Positions 22,539 through 36,700 of a stretch of DNA of 64,000 nucleotides are shown piece after piece. The notes under the pieces were generated by a model. It ran no database searches and was not told the DNA's origin. It was given only the letters and a program-made list of their open reading frames with translations. Positions within the stretch are counted from its first letter, which is position 1, and every line of letters begins with the position of its first letter. Origin of the DNA: Elysia chlorotica (lineage: Eukaryota > Mollusca > Gastropoda > Plakobranchidae); the NCBI GenBank assembly GCA_003991915.1, contig RQTK01000239.1:371519-435518 (forward strand), read 5' to 3'. A program made the translations under genes and the position numbers.

Positions 22539-25500
22539 TGATGATGACGATGGAGAATTACCACCCATCAAGGACAGTCGATGAGAAAATTTGGGGTATA
22601 GAAAGAATCTAGAGGTGCCGGTCACAAGATTTTGCTATTACGTATTTACACCTTCTCTCTAGATTCTCTGATGTTTACACCAGTCTGAGGTATCCATCCT
22701 GCCTATGAAAGAGATGTTAACTCCAAGTTTATTTTATGGATTGATGTGTAAAAAATTATGTTACCTGCAATATTGCTTCAAAGGTTGGCTTTGATTTACT
22801 TTTATCAGCAATGGACAGGGATTAACAGAAGCTTTTCTTATACATTCTCTTTCTTTTTAAAAATGCTCTGTAATAAAAGAGTTACTCCCTTTCTATTTCT
22901 TCATCTCCTTGCTTCTTGCTTTATAATTTTTCAAAGGACAGTACATAAATTTATGTAAAAGGACCAAAGTGGTCTTACAGAATTTCAAATCTCTGCTTTG
23001 AGTACCTTATATTCTTCCTCTTTTTTCATAGTCAGCTTTTTTGGTATTTTCTGCATATCATGTGTTAAACATTAAATTTGTCCTTTCTTTGTGTGTTTGG
23101 TATAGCAGGTTCTAGGGGAATACAACTCAGGTGGACACTTTTTGCAATAATCTTTTCTTCATTTCAAATTTCAATTTTGTCTGGTTAACAAATTGTATAG
23201 ATTGTACATACTAAATATTTCTTTTGTCTCAACACTGTTGTGTTTTGTTTTTTCCATATATTTTTTTACGTTAATCAAAACCAAAGCAAATTTTACAAGT
23301 TGTAAAGTATGGATCACATGAACTCAATCAATCAATTTCCAAAAGGACAAATTTATTGGAATTTTCAATGAAACAACTTCATAATTTGATGAATTTTTTT
23401 TCTTGCCTGTTGGCATTTGGCAATCTATGCTGAGCAGTCTTGCCGTAAAATAATGCTCTCTGTAATACTTTCCCAGACAATCAGAATATTGTGGAGATTA
23501 TATCATTGTCAATGACAGAGTAATATTTCATCTAAAACTATTTCCATATTTGATCAACTTTTTTTTTTGTTTATATGTTTTTAACGAGACTTAAAAGTGA
23601 TTTAAATTTCAAGACATTCAAGCTAGTCACATATTTAGATTTTATTTTATTGTTTGTTTGTTTTTTCCTGAATCTAAATGGTCATAACAATGCAATACAC
23701 AGAATCATCATCTTTTTTTTTTTTTTTTTGAAAAAAGTTAAAGCAAAGTGAATATGGGATTGTTCTATTTTCATGTAGATTTTCTTGTGGCTTGTAATAT
23801 TAATGAAACCAAAAAAAAGGGATTTTGCAAAGATTGTGTAAATGCAAAATGTAAGTGAAAGTATTTTTTTGTATTTAAAAAAAGGAAGAAAGATAGATCT
23901 TTACGTTTAAATCATATGGCATGGACACACTATAGCTCTGCAAGATCATCATTTCATTACCAATTGTTTTTGTTTATAAGAAAAGACAATTCAGAGCAAA
24001 TTGTATTACATTTCTCTCAGATTTCAAAATTTGAAAAGGAAAAGCTGACACCCGTTTTTTTTTTTTTTTTTTATTCAATAGTCAAATTAGAGGCAGTAAG
24101 TTAGCCAAAGCCATACTTTCAAACCCTTTGGTGTTGTAGACTCTCCTTGTTCAAAGATTTCCATGTAGAAGTCTGTTTACTACTGATTTCTAAATGTGTT
24201 ACATGAAATTGATTCAATATCAACAAAAGCAATTTATTTTCGATGTTCAAGGGGCAGCATATGTTTTTGACAAAAGCACTCTAACAATTTTCCAAATCTC
24301 AAACTGGTTCTTTATCCAATTTAAAAAGTGAAGGTAGAATTGCCTTTACGTCAGATGGTTGTAGATGTCATACAAGACAGTAAAATCAGCCACTATTGAT
24401 TGAATTTTAAGAGTCACTAAAAATATTGCTGTTTCTTGATAAACCTTTCGCTCTCCTGGAAGTCAGTTATGATTTTAAGTGTATGATTTGTTTTCAGTTT
24501 TGGACAATGCAATATACATGTATTGCCTTTTTTGAGTATTGCTTAAACAGTTGTTGTTGTTGTTTTTTGTTAATCTGTTTTGTCCTAGATATTATTTGAA
24601 GTATTGTTTGCCTCATTTTTTTCCTTTTTTGTGGTTTGCTATGGACTTGATATTTCGGACTTGGGTCTTTGAAGCTTGTCTTAGAACCAGAGGGGAGAGA
24701 AAGTCAATGCAAATTCAAAAAGCTTTCTCTTGTCCTCAGTCATTTTAAGCACACATCTATACAGCTTGTACAAAGGAAAAGATTTGAAGCCATACAAAAA
24801 GTATTTATGTTTTTACTGTTGTTTGTGTATGATAAGAGCATGGATAATAAAGTGATTGATTCCTTTTCATACCTAGAGGTAAAACATGAAATTTTATTGA
24901 AATAAAAAAAAAATATTGTACACCTTGTTCTTGCTAAACTGTTTCAGCTTTAAAATGCCAGTATTTCTATGGATGACGTAAAATTTGTATGTCTTAGCTT
25001 CAATTGTTTTGGGCCTGTAGTGGAAAGATAGCATGTTTGTAATGTAGAATTGCTCATTGCTTGATTGGCACTGATTTATATCTGTAGCTAATTTTGTAGT
25101 GTGAATTGTAACAATAATATTTGTATCTGCTATTGTCATTAATTTGTAATAAGCTGAAAGTTTGAATAATTAGGTTCATGGGCATTGCTGTAAACAACAT
25201 TACATGTACTTAACAGGCCTCGTCAGCTTTTATGCTTCTGTGTAGGCTATTTTATTTTTTAGTTTTTAAAGAGAGAAGAGAATGAGTCTGAATGATGTAT
25301 AATGGGTGATGAGGGCTAACGAACAATCTTGAATTACTATCAGATCCATTGCTTGGTTAGTTTGGTTAGGGTAAGGTAGTATTGTTAAGAAACAATATCT
25401 CTTTGATGTTAAAAAAAAAAAAAACTAATTGTTAAGAAACAATATCTCTTTGATGTAAAAAAAAAAAAAACTATTTTTTTAATGTACACGATAGATTTTG

Positions 25501-27465
25501 AAATTTGTATTCTAATTTTGTTTTCCATTTTTATGGCTCTCTTAATTGTTTTTCCTAATATTTTAGTTAATTTTTATTTAGATGATATCACTTATCCTGA
25601 AATTTGAAATTGTGTTATAATTATTGAGTCTTAAGTTTATGCAAAATAAAACAACCAAATTATCTTAGAAATCCAATTTCTGGAGAAGTAAAGAATGAAA
25701 ACGTGAATAAAAAGATAAGCTCCCTGTTTTTGCTCGCCTACTACTTTGTAATGCTAAACCGATGCCTGTATGTGTAATAGAACTAATGTTCAGCCATGTA
25801 CAGAGCTAATTAAGAATGTAATCATTTCTCCAATCAGCTGCTTTACTTTTGAACTTTACTCTTTATTGTTGGTTATACAATAGTTCACAATTTTTTATAT
25901 GCCTGTTGACCAAATGTGTAGATTTGCAGTGTTTGATCAATAAAAATAGATGTTTACCCTATACCAATTGTGATTTTTATGGAGATCAATGTATACAAAT
26001 ACACACATTTTAAGGGTGGGAAACTTGTTAAGACTGATCTGGTACTTCGAATTGTTAAACATTCATTCACTTTTTACACTAATACTACACAAGACTGCTA
26101 TACACTTTTTAATCAGATAATTATTTTACATTTTTGTCACAGAGTGTTTCGGCTTCACTAATTAATTATATGTCTGGGTGAAATAAAATATATAGACACA
26201 GATTTACAAAGACAAAGTATATTTATTGTTTAATTCAATTCTCTTGAAATCAAAACAGCAAATAACTTCATAAGTCTTTTAAATTTGTATGAAATAATTT
26301 TTAAGAGTGTCTTCCTTAGTTGCATGCTTAATAAGTAGTACATGTAACAATTTCATACCCATGGTTGGTTTGTTTTCATACATGAATACAGTTGAATACA
26401 CACATTTTCTCTTCATTTATCACAATATTCTCTTTTCTTTTGTGCCAATCAGAATTTTGTATTGCATATCTTTCCATGCAAGTTTTATTGTCCATTGGGA
26501 TAATGGTATCAATGCGGCTACTGACATTTTGGTATAGATCTAAGAATTCAATTTCTGCTTAATTTGCATCTTTGTTAATCCTGGCTGATGAGACTTTGAT
26601 TCCTCTTTAAGTTTTGCCATTTCAAAATCATTAACTATGTTAAACCTAGATTTGCGAAAAGTCAAAATTTTTTTCCCAGTTCGGTTATATTACAGTCAAG
26701 TGATCTTCACCTCTCAATAGTTGGTATTCTATCTTTTATTTAGGGTAGGCTGTATACTAACATTAGTTTATAGTAATCTGTGTTAAGCAGGTATAACAAG
26801 TTAGATAAGAATTATTGATTAAGTACATTTTATGTAATGCCTTGAGTGCAGGCAAAACTCTGTGTCAGCTGTAACTGGTGCCTAGTATACAACTAATGTA
26901 TTTTGCATAAAACAATGGACCCAATAAAATGTAACTTGTACATAAACCCAAAAAGGTTGTTTGGGTGTCTCTTTATAATTATTGTAAACCTTGTCTTAAA
27001 GTTTTCACACAATTGTATATTATTGTAGACGATTATGCACGTTAAATGAACTAAATTAAAAAAATAATGGTTAGGTACTATGTTATAAAATTAATGGGAG
27101 GCAGTGATACAAAATAACCATTTAAAGAAAGAAAAAAGTTCACTGAATATCCTGAAGTATGGGATTAATAACAAATTGAACCATGTGTAAAAACTATAAT
27201 GAACTAGACCCACCATTTAAATAAAAATGATATAATAGAACTGCAACCAACTTGAACATAAGGACCAAGAAAACAAACTAGTGTATATAATTCATATAAA
27301 AAAAACTGTTTCCCTTCTAGAAGAAGCCATGTATCAAAGGTTGAAATTATTTTATTGGTTATAGTTGTATCTATTTTTTTTCTTTGTTCTCGACTGTTTT
27401 TGATATATTTACATTTATATATATTTTTGGGCACCCCTGTGTCGCACTTGATCCTTCAACATAAG
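22539..27465 (+). other. MOB3 3' UTR and intergenic stretch
   Basis: Nearly 5 kb without a recognised gene. Plus-strand AATAAA signals occur near 24847, 25643, 25938 and 26924, so the MOB3 3' UTR may be 2.3 to 4.4 kb long. The stretch is T-rich. It holds a tandem duplication at 25381-25474 and no recognised transposon. Confidence 0.5.
25381..25474 (+). repeat. 47-bp tandem duplication
   Basis: Two near-identical units start with ATTGTTAAGAAACAATATCT at 25381 and 25428, each ending in an A14-like run. The unit start is itself a small inverted repeat (ATTGTT...AACAAT). Confidence 0.85.
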
Positions 27466-27554
27466 CTGTGTTTTTTCAAGTTTTTCAAGAGTTGTGATCT
27501 AGCCTGTCTATTCTAAACCATAGTAAATCAAACATACATCTGCCAGTTCTACAT
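27466..27554 (+). repeat. Left 89-bp flanking duplication of LINE fragment
   Basis: This segment recurs at 28398-28486 with only two differences (T to C). The pair exactly brackets the LINE-derived insertion, so it looks like an unusually long target-site duplication. Confidence 0.85.
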
Positions 27555-28397
27555 GATGATCTTCATGGTTAAATCTCAAAATCATCATCATTATCATCAT
27601 CATCATCATCATCATCGGTATTTTGATTAACGTGCAGGTACTGGGGCAACATCCACATCAGTGGACCCCTTCCAGGTAGCTGGCTTGCTGCACGCATGGC
27701 TGATCTCACACCAGATCTCCAGGTGTTTCTGTCATGAGGGTCAGTTGTTGAGAGTTTCCAGTCTTTCCGATCCCTCTCTGTCACCTGCTTCCATGTCATT
27801 CTGGGTCTCCCTTTTCCACGACTTCCTGTTACTTGCATGTCCAATGCTGTCTTGATAGCTCCGCTTGACCGTTCCACGTGGCCATACCACCGGAGTCTTC
27901 TCTCCTTCAGAATGAGGTTCAGGTCCTCAAGGCCAAGAAGCGTCAATAGCTCATTTGACCTAGTGGTGGCCACATCTTCTGGCTTCACATTGCAGATCTG
28001 TCTTATCATTGCCCTGTCGTTTCTCTGCAGGCGTTGAAGGTTTGGCTTGGTCAAGGGCCATGTCTCGCTAGCATGGAGCATTGCACTCCGCACACAAGTG
28101 CTGTACACATGACCCCGCGTCTTGTATGAGAGGTGGCGAGACAAAAGAACTGGTAGTAGTTCTTTAAACTTCTTCCAAGCTGTCTTCACACGTGTTGTGG
28201 TTGCAAGGTCACAGCCACCAGCTGCCGAGAGCATATCTCCCAGGTAGCAGAAAGAAGCTACGACATCCAGCTTGTCGGATCCCACCTGGACTTCACTCTG
28301 TGGTCTGCCATCGATTGGTCTCGCAGTTCCCTGGCATCGACTGCACTTGAAATCTGAGTCCTTCGTCAGGCGTTTCAGCCCGCTGCATTAAAAAAAT
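27555..28397 (-). mobile_element. 5'-truncated non-LTR retrotransposon (LINE) 3' end
   Basis: Minus-strand frame 27569-28285, extendable upstream to about 28385, encodes the C-terminal part of an endonuclease/reverse transcriptase polyprotein. Landmarks are SFCYLGDMLSAAGGCD, HASETWPL, RRLRWYGHVERSSG and GRPRMTWKQV. The catalytic RT core is absent, so the element is 5'-truncated, as is usual for LINE insertions. The 3' end is a (GAT)n-rich tail (27578-27616). The frame is open for about 270 codons, which suggests a young insertion. The clade (RTE-like or other) cannot be fixed without an alignment. Confidence 0.85.
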
Positions 28398-28486
28398 CTG
28401 TGTTCTTTCAAGTCTTTCAAGAGTTGTGATCTAGCCTGTCTATTCTAAACCATAGTAAATCAAACATACATCTGCCAGTTCTACAT
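28398..28486 (+). repeat. Right 89-bp flanking duplication of LINE fragment
   Basis: Second member of the pair described at 27466-27554, about 98% identical. Confidence 0.85.
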
Positions 28487-30754
28487 CATGAGTTAGATGT
28501 CTCCAAACTGTCAGTCATTAGTCATCATTAACCCACAAAGGCAAATAACTTCCTGGTTGTGAGAAAACTACAGGTCTTGTGCTCAGCTACTTCACTGACT
28601 TAGCACCTCCGCACTAAGCACTTCAGGGTGCAGAGTAACTGACACTGGTAGTGGACCTTCAGTCATCCTTTATTACTCGTCCCTCCAACACGCAAGGAAT
28701 TTGTGAATGGGTATATATATATATGTGGGGTCTTAAAATATTATCAACCAATGAAATCAATTAATAATTTCGCGGATTCTTGGCCTCCCAGTGAAGTAAT
28801 GACCGTCGGTTATGCCACTGATCATAGCCTGAATCTCTAAGAAAGGAAAAAGTAGACATCTTGGGTAATCTGGCAGTGTTAAGTCACAGCTTGGTAAAAT
28901 AAAATAAGTTTAATTGTGATCACTTGCAAGAAATAAAGTAATAACTGGCTCCTTTTATTTTCAACAATTGATTTATTCCTCATAACAAGAGAAAACAAAG
29001 GTAACTGGTTTAGCTAATCGTATCATATCATTTAATTTCCTATTTATTACAAACTATAACATGCACAAACAAATAAATCTTATTTTGTTCCTTTCATATC
29101 AGACTTACAATCACATATTTGCTTTTATTACTCTTCACATAACTTTAAAAAATTGCACAACTTGTGTATCACGAAAAGGCAAATTTGATTTGACAATCCA
29201 ATCCATTTTGAGCACACAATAATAAAATATGAAAGCCGAACTCTTATTGATTTTTCCCCACACACTGGTACATGTAATAGCATTAGCATTTCTATACTAC
29301 AATGACATTCAAAATAATTTAATATACACAAGTTGCAGGTGTACCATAAAAATTGTAAGGGTTTCATTTTGAAAATTATACATATCCAACTAAAGTACTG
29401 CAGTAGAAAGACAATCAAGTAATATAACAACCAAAAAGATGTCATCAAAGTTTATCACCATTATTTATTGCAAAATATAATAAAATGAGATGAATACAAT
29501 CGAAGAACATCAACATTTTTTAAAAGAACAGTAAAACAAGCTTGAAAAAGATACACAGCCGTAGGCATAGAACTAACATGACAATTGTCGCTCCATGCAT
29601 TTACTCAGTAGCAAAAGGATCTTTTTCTTCAGAATGTGAAGCTAAGTTGTATGTGTAATCTCTAGCATGAACTCAAAGTTAACTTGTTTTAAGTCGAAAT
29701 ATGGATATCTGGTTAGCTCAGTGGAAAAGAATGGAAGTCCTTTATATCAGTATCTTATCGGATGGTCTAAATAGCGTTCTGACTGCATACCTGGCTCACC
29801 AGTATCTATAGTCTCTGAGAGCAGAGAAAACAGTGACTCGGCAATCTCACACTGTACACATGAGTGAGTGAGTTTGTTTTTACGGTACTTTGGCACGGTA
29901 GCGGCTATATTGTGCCCATGATGTCCTAAAACAGTTAATACATTATACTAGTAGCAATGGTGACTCCTTTATCTCTCTGAGTCGTAAAAGCATAAAAAGT
30001 GTGCATAAAGAGATAGGTTAAAAGTAAAGGGTATATGATTTGAAACAAAACATCAGCTGTTCTAATGAAAGGAGATACCTCCCCTCCCCCTGTCCTTTTA
30101 ATTGAAATTATTCGTAACATAGGAAAATTGTTTGTTTTTTTTAACTAAAAAAACTATGAAAAATAGCACGACTTAACAACTGGAGAAAATTACGCAAAAA
30201 GACTATACTCTTGAGTAACAGAGTAAAAGAAAAACACCTTCATGTGAGATTTGTACTTTCCTGGGAGATAAGCTTCCTCAGCTTCACAAGAGTAAGTAGA
30301 CTTTAAATAACACCACCATACTGCCACTCAAAGTTTAGAAGAGAAAACTAGATGACTTTCAATGGGCATGTTTAGAGAATGACCAAGTAAAAGTATACGA
30401 AAATGTTGAGGATGGAACACATCTATGAGGATTACTTGAAATCAAATGAAGATCTTCCTGCATACTTGCAATGCAATCAAATGTGATTTTATATAGGGGA
30501 TCAGAGTTTAACACTTGTTAATCCACATACTTTGGTCTTTGTGTAGTTTTAACATGGAAAACCTTTAACCCACTTGAATAAGCCCCTAAAAGATGCAGAT
30601 AGTTTTAAATAGAGGTTATTCAACTACCAGGAGGACAAAATAATCAGCCATATCAACTGCAAATTTATACCTATTCAAATCATCCTTTCCAACACAGTAG
30701 ATGGGTTAAGAAGCTTCTAGTATAAAAAATAATCTCTATGGTAAGGGGGAATAA
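28487..30754 (-). other. PDHX 3' UTR and intergenic
   Basis: No coding sequence was recognised. Minus-strand AATAAA signals lie at 28972-28977 and 28954-28959, so the PDHX 3' UTR could reach about 1.8 kb. It contains a SINE-like copy at 29862-30029. Confidence 0.45.
29862..30029 (+). repeat. Dispersed repeat family A (SINE-like), full copy
   Basis: It starts GAGTGAGTGAGTTTGTTTTT, continues with GGCTATATTGTGCCCATGAT, and ends near GATAGGTTAAAAGTAAAG. A second long copy is at 62784-62944 and a 5' fragment at 42848-42910. It resembles the GAGTGAGTGAGT-starting SINEs known in molluscs; the exact family was not verified. Confidence 0.65.
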
Positions 30755-33700
30755 TTAAAATGCAAAAGCCTCAGCCGCACTATCTAGATTCGTTCCTGCT
30801 AGCATCGTCTGCGGGTGTTCTATCGCATGCCGGAATTCCTCAAGGAAACGAGTGGCCTCCAGGTCTGATATGGCACTGCTGTTGTAGGACAAGGTCACCT
30901 TCATCTTGGTGAGGGGGCCACTCATGGAGGCCACAGGACGGCCCGTGCCCACAGCCATGATGGCCACCTGTGGCGGGTTGATCACCGCTGTGAAGTCTGA
31001 GATGCCGAACATGCCCAGGTTGGAGATGCTGGAAACATAATGAAAAAAAAATAATAATTTGATTTGGTTTTCACAAGTATTGTTTATCATGCTCTATGTG
31101 TCCCTATAACTTTTTTATCCCATTCTTCGACAAGTTTTGTCTTCAGACACTTACAAGGTTCATGCTTTTCCTGCTAATTTTTTTTTTCATTTTTTCATTG
31201 TAATACAACTAACAATTATCAATTGGGAAAAAAATGTCTAAAGAAACTACTGATTTTGTAACCTTGTTTGCTGTTTCTGGTTGCAAAAAGTTGACAATTT
31301 TAGGATGAGAAGACTGCACGATATGTAACCTTAAATGCTGGATATCTTAGTCAGAAGCCCTCTTCAAAATGTTTCAGGTTTTACATTTTGGTCCTTTTTT
31401 GTTATTATAGTCCTATTTAGTGATGACAAAAAAATTACTTCTTTCAGTTAAATGGTTATTTCAATTAAAATTTCAACTTGGCTCCAGTTAATTCAATTTA
31501 CTATAAATCTAACAGGGGCGGGGGGTCTAAAGACTAACCAATAGTCATAGTGCATTAGTATTTATTCGCAGAGGTTGAGACATTTGTAATAAGTTTGTAT
31601 TTTCTAACACACTTCACATGTGTGAGAAAACAATTAAATGACCATGAGCAAACATCTTTATTTCTGATTCATTATCTCTTGGGATGTAAACTGTACACAC
31701 AAATGTAATTAGTAGTTTGCACAATAGTCATATGTATAGTGCAGCAGTGATCTTGGCTAAGAAACATGTAAAACCTCTTAACTTTCTCACCTGAATGAGC
31801 CACCCTGGTATTCGTGTGGTTGGAGTTTTCCTTCCTTTGCCTTTCCAGCAAGTTCCTGTTGGTAATAAAAATAGGATTTTATAGAGCTCTGGAAATATCT
31901 GATCATATTTGTTATTTAGAGCAGATCCGTTTTTTAAATTGATGTAACAAACATTTATAGAATCAGTAAACGGGAGAAGCAAAAAGGTAGTGCAAGAGTT
32001 AAATACATGATTTAAAAAAGCTTAAAACAGCTTATCAAATTATAGAAGTATAAGCCTGAGATTATTTAACTGAATATAACGAAGGCAGATTCTTCTGCAA
32101 GTTTTTCCACCCATTATTGCAAAAGTTTCAGTACATTAAAGTGACTCATTTTTGGATAATAAAAAAGTCTCTGTGTGCGTGAAACTTGAGAGGATCCCTC
32201 TTGTTTTAAAATATTTCCACATTTACCACAGATCCGCAACAGATTTTTAAAAAAAATATTTTAAAACATCATATGATCAATTTTCTTTGGCTGATACCAT
32301 ACATATTAAAACAGAATGCAACATAAGGGAGGTGTCAAACACAAACCTTCACAGTGTTTCCGATTTGGTCTACTGACAAGTATGAAGCCCCGAAGACAAT
32401 GGGGGTTATGAGGCCGGTGGGTGTTGCCACAGCTACAGATATGTCTACACTTGGGGACAGCTTCAAGGTCTCGTTCTGCCAAATTGCGTTTATCCTAGGC
32501 ACACGCTAATAAAGAGTATTGAGAAATAAGAAACGATTAGCTTTAATAAGATAAGGAGTATTGAGAAATAAAAAAAACTGTTAGCTTTAGTAAGATAAAG
32601 GAGAATTGAGAAATTAATTTAGTTATAATGTGATAGCATTAACAAATAAGAAAACTTGGTAAGCTTTAACAGGATAAAGAGTATTGAGAAATAAGAGAAC
32701 TTGGTGAGCTTTAGAATGACGAAGGGGAGGTATCAAGATATAGATGAAGAGCACAAGATGTAGTCTATTTACCAATAGATGTACAACACAGGCTTCTTAA
32801 CTAAAGCGTAACCTTCTGGCAAAATTGAACAATTAGAAGAAAAAAAAACACTGAATGGAATAAAACATCATCTCTAATATATATGATAATTTTGCACAGT
32901 GTGCATGTATAAAATGACATCTCACCTGTAAAGCTAAAGCAGATGCTTTGATAATGAAGTCATTGACAGAAACTTTGATACCATCTGCCTTGAGGGTGTT
33001 CCTTAGTTCAGCTATGGCTCCAATATTGGAGTCGATAGTAGCATACGCATGGGGTATGGTCATCTATAGATCAACAAATACAATCAAATAGGAATAACTT
33101 GGAAATTATATCACAACAACAACACATATAACAACAATATATTCTAACAAATATTGCATATTACCTTTGGTTTTTAAATATTATGTCATTTGTAGCATGT
33201 GACTAAAAGGCACGAATTGTATTGACAAATAAAGTGGTGATCATCTATAGTCAACTTAATACTTTGTAAGAAATTCATTCAAGCAAACCTATCACTTGTT
33301 ATTTGATGCAGTTTTATCATACTCCATGGTCATAAATTATTCATGAGGCAAAAAAGTCAGACCTAAAAATATACAAATATTTGATATGAATGTAAAAATC
33401 TAAACTGAGTGCTTCAGATGTGATACACGATTTACTTAGATCAATGAAAACAATCTACACTAGATGATCCATAAAAAAAAAAAAAAAAAAGTCAACCAAG
33501 TTACCATATTTAAAATTCTATGAAATAAAGGTTTCCAAAGGTGATCAAAACTAGTGAGATAACACTTTTCCAATTGGAGATATGGATCATGATAAGAAGT
33601 CTAATATTGAAGGTTAGAAGACATTTAAACACTTTCATTTCTAATCTGTTTACTAGTAACCATATTTTAGCCCCTGATTGCAAAGAGTTAGAGTATGATT

Positions 33701-36700
33701 TTAAAAGAAAAAACATAGAAGTAGTATACAAAAAAAGAACTTTGGCTCTATGTGTAACTTGCTGTTAAGTGATTTTTTTCTCCTAACTAGTCTATAACTC
33801 ACCTGTAACCGCCAATGAAAACAGCAATATATTAATATGATTGTCCACCAAATTCAACTTAGCCAATGAGGATTTTAAGAATAGTAATGCAAACACAGAA
33901 GTATTTTTTTTATACTGTCAACCAAAGTCAAAAATGGATGAGATAATATTACAAGAGGCCATTTAGGCTGAGAGGTAAAAGATAAATTTAAAAAAAAACA
34001 CTAGCCTTGCCCTACCTTTGATTCTGTGAGGCGTTTGGCAATGACTCTCCTCATGTTGGTCAGAGGAATATCGACATAGTTTCCTCCGGCTGATGGGCCA
34101 CCAGGTGGTGCTGGTGCTGCGGCTGGAGATGGCTTTGAGGCGGCTTTGGGAGCCGCTGGGCTGGGAGCTACTTGCACCTTCTTGTCCAGCTTGTTTGCGC
34201 TGATATAGTTGAGAACGTCTCTGGAAAGATTCAACAAACATGCAGAGTATTAACAAAAAATACTTCAAGCTTTTTTTTTATTTTTAATTTAAATTAAAAG
34301 ACGTAAAGGAAAGATTTGTCTTTCAATTTTTGTCAAATATCCTCATTGATATATTTATATTTTCTTCGAATGTCCATTTCGACTAAAAAGTGGGGGGCCC
34401 ACAGACACTCAACAACAAACGAACAAGGGTACAAAGCACAGGGTATGAAAGTGGAGGAAGGGGGTATATCCGTTTTAACTATTTCCAGAGACTCAACGGA
34501 GAATGGACAAGGGTACAAAACACAGGTTTAAAGGAAAAAAAAAAATTACCCTTTGAGTAAAGCCCCTCCAGGTCCTGATGGGGAAACTGATGATGCTCGG
34601 ATGTGATACTCTTGCAGCAGTTTCTTCACAGATGGCCCTACCAGATGTCTGGAAAATGGATGAACAGCTATTGCTTCATTTAGGGAGCCTTATTAATACC
34701 CAATAGCTATTTCAAAATGCTGTTTTTGTCTTAATAACTGAACATTTATTTATTAAGCAATGAATGTCCAATGACTGGAAACAAAAGATTTGAATACTGC
34801 AAAAGCATAACTGGTACCCTCTGAGGAAAAAAAAGGGGGAATTGTAATCAGCTGACCACATCATATGAGAGGCACTGATGGTACAGTGAAGTAACATTGT
34901 AAAGGTAGTGGATTCAATCTTTGGCACAGATTTTTAGTTTCAGCACCTCCCTGGGTTGAACAGACACAATAAGAGAGGCTTTAAAGCCATCGTGAAAGTA
35001 TACAGTATAAAGTGTGACCAAGGAAGTAAGAGCAACCTACCTCACAAATGTCATTTGTCTAGTAAAAGCAGAAGTCTTGGTTCCCTAAGCTCTATTAAAG
35101 AGCAGGGTACAAACGTAACTTTTTACATTTAACAACATTTCCAAAACAAGCTTATAAAAAAACAAGACCCTTGGCCAATGATGAGTTTTGTCCAACATCA
35201 GCACTACACAGGCTATATTAAGCCACTGATGCGTTACACTTACTGCAATTTTAATTAAAGAGATCCTGCAAGTCATGATGGCAATTTATGAATTCTTGAT
35301 ACAAAACAAAAGATTGTATCCTTTCAAAGAAACATGAGCCTACAACCAAATGACTTAACTTAGACCTACATTTTTCAAATTATAGTGGGAATGGTTTAGC
35401 ACCAAATCAACTTTGACCTACATAGAAATATGTGGCATTGACTTGAAAATGTAACTTATATAAATAAACACCATATCTGAGCATTCTAGCATAGCATCGT
35501 ACATGTAAATAATGTCATCAACAAAAATTTTTTCTTTATATTGTATTATTTCAGAACTACAAAAAAAGGATATATGCCACTTCCCTCTAGTTAACTTACC
35601 CATCACCAGCTAAGTCTGCTCCACTGTGTGCTGCAGCCCCCCCAACACTTGATGCTGCGGTCGGTGTAGCAGGTGCATGTGCTGGTGGTGGTGGTGGTTG
35701 GGCTGCTGCTGCTGGCGTGGCAGCTTCTGCAGGGATCTCCACATTCTTCCAGTCGTCACCCTCTTCCACCATTAGGGCAATCAGGGTACCCACTTTCACA
35801 TTTTTTGTGTTATCTGGAATCTGACCAAGGATGTAGTTTTGAGAAGCATGATAAAAAAACATCAATTTACATTTTCAATTATGGAAAATCTAAAACCCAG
35901 GCTTTTGAAGGAAATTTTAAAAGATGATAGATGAAAAGTGGGTACATTAAAAATATACTGAACTAGTGGATCAGGTATGTTCCTTTCCTGTCTTGTTATA
36001 ACTATTCATTGAGTCTTTGTATGATCTATGTTTTAAATTGTTTTCATTTAAGTTTTAATCATATTTATGCTCCATAGATTAAATGATCTTTATGCATCTA
36101 ACTTACAATGACTTTAGCCAAGATCCCTTCCTCTTCTGTATCCATTGATATGACAGCCTTGTCAGTCTCTATTTCACATAGCACATCTCCTGCTGAAATG
36201 GTGTCACCTGTAGAAATTAAAGATTTCTAGACTCCGTGAGATGTTCAATTGGGCAGAACTGTATTTCAGATGATTTCATACAAACATAAACATTTTTAAG
36301 CACATATATTAATAAATTAAATTAAACAGAAATATTTGAATAATTCATACACACAGTGCAGTCACCTAATTCTACATCTGATTCAATATTTTCCTTGATT
36401 GGATATATTTATAAAATCCTAAAATAAATATTTTTCAATTGCTTAAAAGCATATTTCTTGCAACATATTCCTATCTAGACACACAGCCAAGCTACTCCAA
36501 CTTTGGCACGAACTTAAAATCTTCTAATTCCACTTTCCGTTCATTCGACATGAAAGTTCTGGTCTATGTAATGTCAAATTATGAATGTGAGAATGGCATT
36601 AAACATTAAATTATTTTCTTGCCATAAAACAAGTTTTTGTATATACTTCTCAAAATATGCATAGGAAAAAAAATGCTTTAAAACCATAAATTTATACTTT

